Assembly (NCBI GenBank): GCA_039933015.1
Contig: JBDTOX010000004.1
Location: 1 to 20,047, forward strand
Origin: JBDTOX01 sp039933015
GTDB taxonomy: Bacteria > Pseudomonadota > Gammaproteobacteria > Burkholderiales > Methylophilaceae
Length of the DNA: 20,047 nt
Direction of reading: 5' to 3'
Part shown: positions 13,176-20,047 of the stretch, piece after piece
How the letters are laid out: every line of letters begins with the position of its first letter
Numbering within the stretch: position 1 is the first letter of the stretch
Notes under the pieces: model-generated
Databases searched by the model: none
Told to the model about the DNA's origin: nothing
The model's input: only the letters and a program-made list of their open reading frames with translations
Made by a program: the position numbers and the translations under genes

Positions 13176-14111
13176 ATGGAAATTTTTAGACTTAAAAAAG
13201 ACATTCCCTTCATGAGCTATGGACGTTTAACCACGGCCATCTCGCTCATTACATTTTTGCTGTCTATATTCTTTTTAGCGCATCGCGGACTTAATCTTGG
13301 GGTGGATTTCACCGGTGGCACAGTGATGGAAGTGAGCTATCCACAATCTGCAGACCTAGGCAAGATTCGGTCTGCGGTCGATAGCATTGGCCTAAAAGAA
13401 GCCACAGTACAAAATTTTGGCACCAGCAAGGATGTGCTGATCCGCCTTCCGGTCAAGCAGGGGCTGTCTAGCGCTCAACTCTCTGAACAGGTATTGGCCG
13501 CTTTGCATAATGCGGACAGCCAGGTAGAAATGCGTCGTGTGGAATTTGTCGGCCCGCAAGTGGGTCAGGAACTCTACGAAAATGGCGCGCTGGCCCTGCT
13601 GCTGGTGTCTGTCGGCATTATGGGTTACCTCGCCATGCGCTTTGAATGGCGCTTTGCCGTAGCTGCCATTATTGCCAATATGCACGATGTGATTATTATT
13701 CTGGGCTTCTTTGCATTCTTCCAGTGGGAGTTCACCCTGACCGTACTGGCCGCGGTGCTTGCGGTACTGGGCTACTCCGTCAATGAATCCGTCGTGGTAT
13801 TCGATCGGGTACGTGAGAATTTCCGCAAAATGCGTAAAGCCAGCGTGCCGGAGGTCATCAATAACGCCATTACCCGCACCATGTCGCGTACGGTTATTAC
13901 CCATGCCTTGACGCAAACCATGGTACTTTCCATGCTGCTGTTTGGCGGTGAAGTGCTGCATAACTTTGCCTTGGCACTCACTATCGGCATACTGTTCGGT
14001 ATTTATTCCTCAGTGCTGGTAGCCAGCCCTATTGCCATGTGGCTGGGCGTTTCCCGTGAGCACCTGACTGGCAGCACAGAAAAAAAATCCACTGCTGAAG
14101 CACTGCCTTGA
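13176..14111 (+). CDS. secF: Protein translocase subunit SecF
   Basis: 311-residue partner of SecD. TM1 is about 20-36, followed by the conserved GVDFTGGTVMEVSYP (42-56), a small periplasmic domain, and five C-terminal membrane segments containing the family signature VLGYSVNESVVVFDRVREN near 198-216. Length is normal (E. coli SecF 323). It is separated from secD by 25 bases and is certainly in the same transcript. A weak AAGA-type Shine-Dalgarno precedes the ATG. Confidence 0.97.
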   Translation: MEIFRLKKDIPFMSYGRLTTAISLITFLLSIFFLAHRGLNLGVDFTGGTVMEVSYPQSADLGKIRSAVDSIGLKEATVQNFGTSKDVLIRLPVKQGLSSAQLSEQVLAALHNADSQVEMRRVEFVGPQVGQELYENGALALLLVSVGIMGYLAMRFEWRFAVAAIIANMHDVIIILGFFAFFQWEFTLTVLAAVLAVLGYSVNESVVVFDRVRENFRKMRKASVPEVINNAITRTMSRTVITHALTQTMVLSMLLFGGEVLHNFALALTIGILFGIYSSVLVASPIAMWLGVSREHLTGSTEKKSTAEALP

Positions 14112-14167
14112 CAAGGCTAACGCTTCCCGCAGAAACTGTCATACCTTTATAAGCAGCCCAATACTCT

Positions 14168-15427
14168 TTGGACGAAATTCCCTTACCTATGCAGCTTGGC
14201 GTCCTCGCCATACTGCTCATGATTTCTGCCTTCTTCTCGATCGCGGAGACCAGCCTGATGTCGCTCAATCGTTATCGGTTGCGGCATCTGGCCCGAGATG
14301 GTCATCGCGGTGCGCGACTGGCCAGCCAGCTACTAAGCAAAACTGACAAACTTCTGGGTGTTATCCTGCTTGGCAACAATTTCGCCAACGCCGCTTCCGC
14401 CACGCTTGTTACTGTAATCAGCGTCAAGTTGTTTGGCGAAGGCCAGCTTGTGCTGATGTTCGGTACGCTGGCTGTCACGTTTGCAATCCTGGTATTCAGT
14501 GAAATATCACCCAAAGTCATCGCTGCAGCTTATCCGGAGAAACTCGCCTTTTTCTGCAGCTACTTGCTGTATCCCTTGCTCAAGCTGGCTTATCCGGCAG
14601 TCTGGTTTATCAATCTGTTCGTGAGTGGCGTGCTGCGCATACTCGGTATTAAAATCAACTTCGCTGATACGTCACACGCCATCACCATGGAAGAGTTGCG
14701 CAGCATCGTCTCGGACGCTGGCAGTTATATTCCGAAAAAGCATCGCACTATTCTGCTGAATCTTTTTGATCTGGAAAAAACCACTGTTGACGATGTAATG
14801 ACTGCCCACCCGCAGATTGAAGTCATTGATTTTGATGCGCCGCTGGAAACTATCCTGCGGCATATTGCCACCAGCCATCACACGCGACTGCCGGTGCGGC
14901 AGGGGCCAACTGAAGAAATCATCGGCATCATCCACATACGTAAGGTGATGAATCAGCTACGTAACGGCGAACTGGACCTGGACATGTTGCGCGAAGTCAT
15001 CAGCGAGCCCTATTTCATCCCCTCAGGCACTCCTCTTTATACGCAGGTGCAGCAGTTCCAGGAGAATCAACAGCGTATCGCGCTGGTGGTCGATGAGTAC
15101 GGGGAACTGAAAGGGCTGGTCACACTCGAAGATATATTGGAAGAAATTATCGGCGACTTCACCACGCAATCGCCTCTGCGTATGAGTACCTACCGTCAAG
15201 AAGAAGATGGCAGCTGGTTGGTGGACGGCAGCAGCTCCTTACGAGACCTTAATAAAAAACTGGACCTGAAGTTACCGCTAGATGGCCCGCGCACTTTGAA
15301 TGGATTGGTACTGGAGCATTTTGAGGATATTCCCGAACCGGGTACCAGCTTTAAGATCGGACCGCACACGCTGGAAATCGTGCAGACGCAGGACAGAATA
15401 GTAAAAAGCGTTCGCATTTATCCTTAA
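14168..15427 (+). CDS. CNNM/CBS/CorC-domain membrane protein (YfjD/CorB type)
   Basis: 419-residue HlyC/CorC-family protein related to E. coli YfjD (CorB) and to Mg2+ transporters of the CNNM/CorC group. The N-terminal DUF21/CNNM membrane domain (about 5-165) contains ISAFFSIAETSLMSLNRYRL; a CBS pair (about 210-330) contains LPVRQ and VVDEYGELKGLVTLEDILEE (307-326); the C-terminal CorC_HlyC domain spans about 340-419. Mg2+/Co2+ export or transport is inferred from the family; the hemolysin name is historical. The start at 14168 is a TTG giving MDEIPLPMQL, a typical family start; an ATG seven codons later is the alternative. Neither has a good Shine-Dalgarno. Confidence 0.92.
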   Translation: MDEIPLPMQLGVLAILLMISAFFSIAETSLMSLNRYRLRHLARDGHRGARLASQLLSKTDKLLGVILLGNNFANAASATLVTVISVKLFGEGQLVLMFGTLAVTFAILVFSEISPKVIAAAYPEKLAFFCSYLLYPLLKLAYPAVWFINLFVSGVLRILGIKINFADTSHAITMEELRSIVSDAGSYIPKKHRTILLNLFDLEKTTVDDVMTAHPQIEVIDFDAPLETILRHIATSHHTRLPVRQGPTEEIIGIIHIRKVMNQLRNGELDLDMLREVISEPYFIPSGTPLYTQVQQFQENQQRIALVVDEYGELKGLVTLEDILEEIIGDFTTQSPLRMSTYRQEEDGSWLVDGSSSLRDLNKKLDLKLPLDGPRTLNGLVLEHFEDIPEPGTSFKIGPHTLEIVQTQDRIVKSVRIYP

Positions 15428-15500
15428 AAGAATAAATGGATTACCCACACTCAATTGAGGCTTGAAAAATTCTCGATTCGGCTCAAAATAGGTTACAGAT

Positions 15501-15812
15501 ATGGCGAGTACCAAGCATGATGAAAGCACCACCCTGGAGCCTGGGGTAGTACGACCCAAACCACCCTCCATGTACAAAGTCATTTTACTGAATGATGACT
15601 ACACGCCGATGGAGTTTGTGGTGGAGGTAATACAGCGGTTTTTTAGCAAGACGCGTGAACAGGCGACACATATCATGCTGAAGGTGCATACTGAAGGTGC
15701 AGGTGTATGCGGGGTTTATCCGCATGAGATAGCTGAAACCAAAGTGAACCAAGTGTTGGGCTTTGCCCGTGAATATCAACATCCGCTGCAGTGCACGATG
15801 GAAGAAAGCTGA
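15501..15812 (+). CDS. clpS: ClpA adaptor ClpS
   Basis: 103-residue N-recognin adaptor that delivers N-degron substrates (Leu, Phe, Tyr, Trp N-termini) to ClpAP. The folded domain starts near residue 24 (MYKVILLNDDYTPMEFV). The binding-pocket residues N31, D32, D33, T35, P36, M37 and H63 are all present, together with HTEGAGVCGVY (63-73). The N-terminal 22 residues are flexible as in the family. It is ten bases upstream of clpA, a conserved pair. Confidence 0.98.
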   Translation: MASTKHDESTTLEPGVVRPKPPSMYKVILLNDDYTPMEFVVEVIQRFFSKTREQATHIMLKVHTEGAGVCGVYPHEIAETKVNQVLGFAREYQHPLQCTMEES

Positions 15813-15822
15813 GGAATCTCAA

Positions 15823-18111
15823 ATGATTGCGCAAGAACTTGAAGTCTCCCTACATATGGCCTTTATGGACGCCCGTCAGAAGCGTCATGAATTGATTACG
15901 GTCGAGCACTTGCTGCTGGCCATGATCGACAATCCCACGGCGGCTGAAGTACTGCGTTCCTGCGGGGCCAATCTCGACACCCTGCGCAGCGAGCTAATCA
16001 ATTACATTGAAGAACATACGCCCACCGTGGATGGCAATGAAGAGGTAGATACTCAACCCACCCTTGGCTTCCAGCGCGTAATCCAGCGCGCCATCCTGCA
16101 TGTGCAATCGTCCGGTAAAAAAGAAGTCACTGGCGCTAATGTGCTCGTCGCCATTTACGGCGAAAAAGATTCCCACGCTGTATTTTTCTTGCATCAGCAA
16201 GGCATAACACGGCTGGATGTGGTCAACTTCATTTCGCATGGTGTTGCCAAAATCACCGATGGCACCGCCAAACGCACGGAAACCGAGCAAGAGACTGAAA
16301 CCGAAGCCACGCCTGCCGGCGCACTCGAAAACTTCACCCAGAACCTCAACCTGCAAGTGGTTGCGGGCAAGATCGACCCATTGATTGGGCGCGAGCTGGA
16401 ACTTGAACGGGTGATCCAAACCCTTTGCCGTCGCCGCAAGAACAATCCGCTGCTGGTTGGCGAAGCTGGAGTCGGCAAAACCGCAATTGCCGAAGGCTTG
16501 GCCCGACGTATTGTTGAAGGCAAGGTACCAGACGTGCTAGCCAATGCGGTCATCTATTCACTGGATATGGGCGCCTTACTGGCGGGCACCAAGTATCGCG
16601 GTGATTTCGAGCAACGCCTGAAAGCCGTCATGAAAAAGCTCTCCGAGCAGTCAGATGCCGTGCTCTTCATAGATGAGATTCATACGCTGATCGGCGCTGG
16701 TGCTGCCAGTGGCGGCACCTTGGATGCCTCCAACCTGCTCAAGCCTGCGCTGTCGAATGGCACTTTGAAATGCATAGGTGCCACCACCTATCAGGAGTAC
16801 CGCGGTATTTTCGAGAAAGACCACGCACTCTCACGCCGCTTCCAGAAAGTGGATGTAGAAGAACCGAGCGTGGCGGAGACCGTGGAAATCCTCAAGGGCT
16901 TGAAATCACGCTTTGAAAAACACCACAGCGTGAAATATACCACTGGCGCCCTGAACACTGCTGCTGAATTATCGGCGAGATATATCAATGACCGTCACTT
17001 GCCGGACAAGGCAATTGACGTGATTGACGAGGCTGGCGCTGCACAGCGCATCTTACCGAAGTCACGGCAGAAGAAGGTAATCGGTAATAAGGAGATTGAG
17101 GACATCATCGCCAAGATCGCACGTATTCCGCCCAAGAATATTTCTTCCGATGACCGGAATGCGCTGAAAACGCTGGATCGCGATCTCAAAGCTGTTGTTT
17201 TTGGTCAGGATAAAGCCATTGATGCTTTAGCTTCAGCCATCAAGATGGCCAGGTCCGGCCTCGGCAGCTTACAGAAACCGATCGGTGCCTTCCTGTTTTC
17301 AGGCCCTACCGGTGTCGGCAAGACCGAAGTCGCACGCCAGCTGGCTTATACACTGGGCATCGAACTGGTGCGCTTTGACATGTCGGAATACATGGAGCGT
17401 CACGCCGTATCACGCTTGATTGGCGCGCCTCCTGGCTATGTCGGCTTTGAGCAGGGCGGCCTCATGACCGAGGCTATCACCAAGCATCCATACTGCGTGC
17501 TGCTGCTGGATGAGATAGAAAAAGCCCATCCCGATATTTTCAATATCCTGTTGCAGGTGATGGATCACGGCACCCTGACCGACAATAACGGGCGCAAGGC
17601 AGATTTCCGCAACGTCACTATCATCATGACCACCAATGCGGGTGCTGAGTCTATTTCCAAGACCGGGATTGGCTTCACACCGGGCAACACAGTCGGTGAC
17701 GAAATGGCTGAGATCAAACGACTGTTCAGTCCTGAATTCCGTAACCGTCTGGATGCCACGGTCTCATTCTCCGCACTATCGACAGAAGTCATCATGCGCG
17801 TGGTCGACAAATTCCTCATGCAACTGGAAGATCAACTGCACGAGAAAAAGGTGGAAGCCAGCTTTAGCGATACGCTCAAAGCCTCTCTGGCTAAGCGCGG
17901 CTTCGACCCGCTCATGGGTGCACGTCCTATGGCACGGTTGATACAGGACACTATTCGCCGTGCATTGGCGGATGAATTGTTGTTTGGCCGTCTGGCCAAT
18001 GGCGGTCGCGTGCTGGTAGATATAGATGACAAAGATGAAATCAAACTCATATTTGAACCCACGGCCATAGCTCGTCGTGAACCTTCCCTGGAGGCTGGCT
18101 TAGCCGAGTAA
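15823..18111 (+). CDS. clpA: ATP-dependent Clp protease ATP-binding subunit ClpA
   Basis: 762-residue AAA+ unfoldase that feeds substrates to ClpP. The double Clp N-domain is about 1-145. The first AAA module has Walker A GEAGVGKT (213-220) and Walker B LFIDE (281-285); the second has GPTGVGKT (494-501) and LLLDE (560-564). The ClpP-docking loop tripeptide IGF (615-617) is present, so it should pair with ClpP, encoded elsewhere. The ATG at 15823 is chosen because GAGGA lies seven bases upstream and MIAQELEVSLHMAF is the family start; a longer frame would overlap clpS. A strong terminator follows 36 bases after the stop. Confidence 0.98.
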   Translation: MIAQELEVSLHMAFMDARQKRHELITVEHLLLAMIDNPTAAEVLRSCGANLDTLRSELINYIEEHTPTVDGNEEVDTQPTLGFQRVIQRAILHVQSSGKKEVTGANVLVAIYGEKDSHAVFFLHQQGITRLDVVNFISHGVAKITDGTAKRTETEQETETEATPAGALENFTQNLNLQVVAGKIDPLIGRELELERVIQTLCRRRKNNPLLVGEAGVGKTAIAEGLARRIVEGKVPDVLANAVIYSLDMGALLAGTKYRGDFEQRLKAVMKKLSEQSDAVLFIDEIHTLIGAGAASGGTLDASNLLKPALSNGTLKCIGATTYQEYRGIFEKDHALSRRFQKVDVEEPSVAETVEILKGLKSRFEKHHSVKYTTGALNTAAELSARYINDRHLPDKAIDVIDEAGAAQRILPKSRQKKVIGNKEIEDIIAKIARIPPKNISSDDRNALKTLDRDLKAVVFGQDKAIDALASAIKMARSGLGSLQKPIGAFLFSGPTGVGKTEVARQLAYTLGIELVRFDMSEYMERHAVSRLIGAPPGYVGFEQGGLMTEAITKHPYCVLLLDEIEKAHPDIFNILLQVMDHGTLTDNNGRKADFRNVTIIMTTNAGAESISKTGIGFTPGNTVGDEMAEIKRLFSPEFRNRLDATVSFSALSTEVIMRVVDKFLMQLEDQLHEKKVEASFSDTLKASLAKRGFDPLMGARPMARLIQDTIRRALADELLFGRLANGGRVLVDIDDKDEIKLIFEPTAIARREPSLEAGLAE

Positions 18112-18146
18112 CTCACTGTTATTTGTTACTCATGCTAACCCTTCCC

Positions 18147-18174
18147 AAAGCGGCCATAAACTGGCCGCTTTTTT
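18147..18174 (+). terminator. Terminator of the clpS-clpA transcript
   Basis: AAAGCGGCCA (18147-18156) pairs perfectly with TGGCCGCTTT (18162-18171) around a five-base loop, with T residues to 18174. On the minus strand only three T residues follow the stem, so any function for the converging glutathione S-transferase gene would be weak. Confidence 0.92.
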
Positions 18175-18205
18175 ATTGCGTCTCAGGAGCCAGGGGCTGC
18201 GTGCT

Positions 18206-18823
18206 CTAAGGAGCTGGATGTTTTTCCATAATGCTAATAAATAGCCTTGAATCCAATAACTGCTTAAGCCAGTTTTCCAGTGCGGAATAAGGTGCCCGCC
18301 TGAACCAGGCTTCATCCACTGATGTAAATTGCCGGATGAAGGGGAAAATTGCAATATCGGCAAACGAGCATTGCTCACGGCAAAGATAACGTGTCTTGCT
18401 TAATCGTAATTCCAGCGCCTGCAAGAACGTCTCCCCCTCCGCCCTGTAAAATTCAGCGGGGTGCTCGGGAAAGCGCGTCGCGTACTTGTAGCGATCCAGC
18501 GCCTGTTTGAAAGCCCCATCATTCTCGGCAATTAAATCCTCGGCTTCTTGCCCTAGTATGGGCGCGCCCAGCATCAGCCAATCTTCCGGGTCATGTTGCG
18601 CCAGTGCCCAGCGCATAATATTCAGGCTTTCATCAATCACCACGCCATTGGGTAAAGCCAGTATAGGCACTGTCCCTTTAGGTGAAATTTGCAGCATGGC
18701 CTGGGGCTTGTTCTTGAGAGACACCTCATGCACGTCAACTTGAATGCTGCTGTAGCGCAAGGCCATACGTGCGCGCATGGCATAAGGGCAACGGCGGAAG
18801 GAATAAAGGATGGGCACTTCCAA
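18206..18823 (-). CDS. Glutathione S-transferase-like protein
   Basis: 205-residue protein with an N-terminal thioredoxin-fold GST domain (about 1-77): CPYAMR at 12-17, the cis-proline loop KGTVPIL near 49-55, and DESLNIMRW near 64-72. An all-helical C-terminal domain follows, with SFADIAIFPFIRQF. It belongs to the betaproteobacterial group that starts VPILYSFRRCPYAMRAR; the substrate is unknown. The CPYA motif suggests a reactive Cys (omega-like) rather than a Tyr/Ser enzyme. The start is assigned to a TTG at 18823 because GAGGAG sits six bases upstream; an earlier TTG at 18865 would overlap pyrD and has no such site. It follows pyrD by 23 bases and is probably co-transcribed. Confidence 0.88.
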   Translation of the reverse strand: MEVPILYSFRRCPYAMRARMALRYSSIQVDVHEVSLKNKPQAMLQISPKGTVPILALPNGVVIDESLNIMRWALAQHDPEDWLMLGAPILGQEAEDLIAENDGAFKQALDRYKYATRFPEHPAEFYRAEGETFLQALELRLSKTRYLCREQCSFADIAIFPFIRQFTSVDEAWFRRAPYSALENWLKQLLDSRLFISIMEKHPAP

Positions 18824-18846
18824 CGCTTGCTCCTCTAGCTCTATTC

Positions 18847-19863
18847 TCAACCCAGGCTTAGACAAATATCGTTGACGAGCGCTGGCCCGCGATAGATCAA
18901 ACCACTGTAGACCTGCACCAGGCTGGCGCCCGCCTTGATTTTGGCCATGGCGTTATGGCCGTCAAGAATACCGCCAACGCCGATAATGGGAATACGCTGC
19001 TGCAAACGCGCAGCCAGCTGACGGATAACCAACGTGGATTTCTCCCGCACTGGCGCACCGGACAGACCACCCGCCTCGTGCGCATTAGGCAAGCCTGCAA
19101 CAGCTTCACGCGACAATGTCGTGTTGGTCGCGATGACGCCATCAATACTGTGTTCAAGCAGCAAATCGGCGATTTCATTCACTTGTTCGGCTTCCAGATC
19201 TGGTGCAATTTTCAAAGCAATAGGCACATAACGCCCATGCCTGTCAGCCAGCACAGCCTGCTCTGCTTTCAGGGTCGCCAGCAGGCCTCCCAATGCGTCC
19301 TTCTCCTGCAGCTGGCGCAGATTCTTGGTGTTGGGTGATGAGATATTTACCGTAACATAGCTGGCGTAGGCGTAAACCTTGCGCAGGCAAATCAGGTAAT
19401 CGTCTACGGCATGCTCGTTGGGCGTATCGAAATTCTTGCCGATGTTAATACCGAGTATGCCGCGGTATTTGACGCGTTTGACGTTCTCGATGAGATTGTC
19501 CACGCCCAGATTGTTAAAACCGAAGCGGTTGATGATGCCTTGCGCTTTGATGACACGAAATAGCCGCGGCCTGGGGTTGCCAGGCTGTGGCCGCGGTGTG
19601 ACAGTGCCCACCTCGATAAAACCGAAGCCCAGCGCTGCCAGACCATCGATATAAGCGCCATTCTTATCAAGTCCGGCAGCCAGTCCTACGGGGTTGGGAA
19701 AGCTCAGGCCCATTACTTGGCGTGGCTGGCAAAGTGGCGGCTTGGCGAGTAAAGCCAGTACGCCAGACTGCTCGGCTAGTTTGAGGCTGTTCAAAGTAAT
19801 GTCATGGGCACGCTCGGCATCGAGCTGGAACAACAGTGGTTTAGCGAGTGAGTAAAGATTCAT
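18847..19863 (-). CDS. pyrD: Dihydroorotate dehydrogenase (quinone), class 2
   Basis: 338-residue membrane-associated FMN enzyme that oxidises dihydroorotate to orotate with quinone as acceptor, step four of pyrimidine synthesis. The N-terminal helix pair typical of class 2 is present (1-40, LYSLAKPLLFQLDAERAHD). Active-site landmarks include GLAAGLDKNG (60-69), EVGTVTPRPQPGNPRPR (84-100), FGFNNLG (114-120), and the catalytic serine S175 in NISSPNTKNLR. Class 1 enzymes lack the N-terminal extension and use Cys. The ATG at 19863 is the family start; the Shine-Dalgarno is weak. I see no clear promoter in the 184 bases upstream. Confidence 0.98.
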   Translation of the reverse strand: MNLYSLAKPLLFQLDAERAHDITLNSLKLAEQSGVLALLAKPPLCQPRQVMGLSFPNPVGLAAGLDKNGAYIDGLAALGFGFIEVGTVTPRPQPGNPRPRLFRVIKAQGIINRFGFNNLGVDNLIENVKRVKYRGILGINIGKNFDTPNEHAVDDYLICLRKVYAYASYVTVNISSPNTKNLRQLQEKDALGGLLATLKAEQAVLADRHGRYVPIALKIAPDLEAEQVNEIADLLLEHSIDGVIATNTTLSREAVAGLPNAHEAGGLSGAPVREKSTLVIRQLAARLQQRIPIIGVGGILDGHNAMAKIKAGASLVQVYSGLIYRGPALVNDICLSLG

Positions 19864-20007
19864 GTCCGGATTTTACTGGAAAACCTCTTTACCCGCCGAT
19901 ACACGCAGATAAAACCACAAGCCAGATTGACGGCATTGAGGGAGTTTCACAACAGAACAATTGCTTTATACAGGGCAGTTCAGGCCAATCATTTTAAGAT
20001 ACATGCC

Positions 20008-20036
20008 AAAAAACAAGGGCTCCGATAGGAGCCCTT
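20008..20036 (-). terminator. Terminator of a minus-strand gene beyond the right edge
   Basis: On the minus strand AAGGGCTCC (20036-20028) pairs perfectly with GGAGCCCTT (20023-20015) around a four-base loop and is followed by GTTTTTT (20014-20008). The plus-strand tail is a poorer T tract. No gene inside the window on the minus strand would end here, so it serves a gene to the right. It probably insulates pyrD from that upstream gene. Confidence 0.75.
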
Positions 20037-20047
20037 TGTTCTGATAC

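Noticed and set aside
1..20047. CRISPR arrays, rRNA, riboswitches or insertion sequences
   Set aside because: No regular short repeats with spacers, rRNA segments, recognisable riboswitch cores or transposase genes were seen.

Overview
The window looks like a betaproteobacterial chromosome, probably from the Nitrosomonadales/Methylophilaceae neighbourhood. This placement is inferred from protein character and from gene pairings (pssA next to leuA, tgt-yajC-secD-secF, clpS-clpA), not from a database match. Base composition is moderate, near 50% G+C by eye, and most of the window (about 3.3 to 20 kb) is ordinary housekeeping sequence.

Positions 1 to about 3283 are one end of an integrated mobile element sitting at the 3' end of a tRNA-Lys(TTT) gene. 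From the tRNA inward it carries a P4-type tyrosine integrase, a 434-base gap with a convincing stand-alone plus-strand RNA gene (promoter, hairpins, intrinsic terminator), and then a tightly packed minus-strand operon. That operon is an AlpA-type regulator, a putative winged-helix protein, a 47-residue small ORF, and a short MobV-type relaxase that ends at the left edge. This is best read as an integrative mobilizable element; its far end and second attachment site lie outside the window. A second, very small promoter-plus-terminator unit lies antisense inside the winged-helix gene.

Positions 3281 to 9549 hold tRNA-Lys with its own strong promoter, ffh (minus), a YpjD/CcsA-like membrane protein (plus), and convergent to it a minus-strand run of a HAD-IB phosphatase, rnk, leuA and pssA. 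leuA is preceded by a promoter, a Leu-rich 26-codon leader peptide that appears to be almost leaderless, a C8 tract and alternative hairpins, so leuA is very likely controlled by attenuation.

Positions 9717 to 18111 hold a plus-strand run: tgt, yajC, secD, secF (tRNA queuosine modification plus the SecDF-YajC translocation complex), a CNNM/CBS/CorC-type membrane protein, and clpS-clpA (N-degron adaptor and unfoldase), closed by a strong terminator. The right end has pyrD and a glutathione S-transferase-like gene on the minus strand, and at the edge a minus-strand terminator for a gene outside the window.

The most interesting material is the regulatory RNA content of the island, the repeat/hairpin directly in front of the integrase start codon, and the leuA leader.
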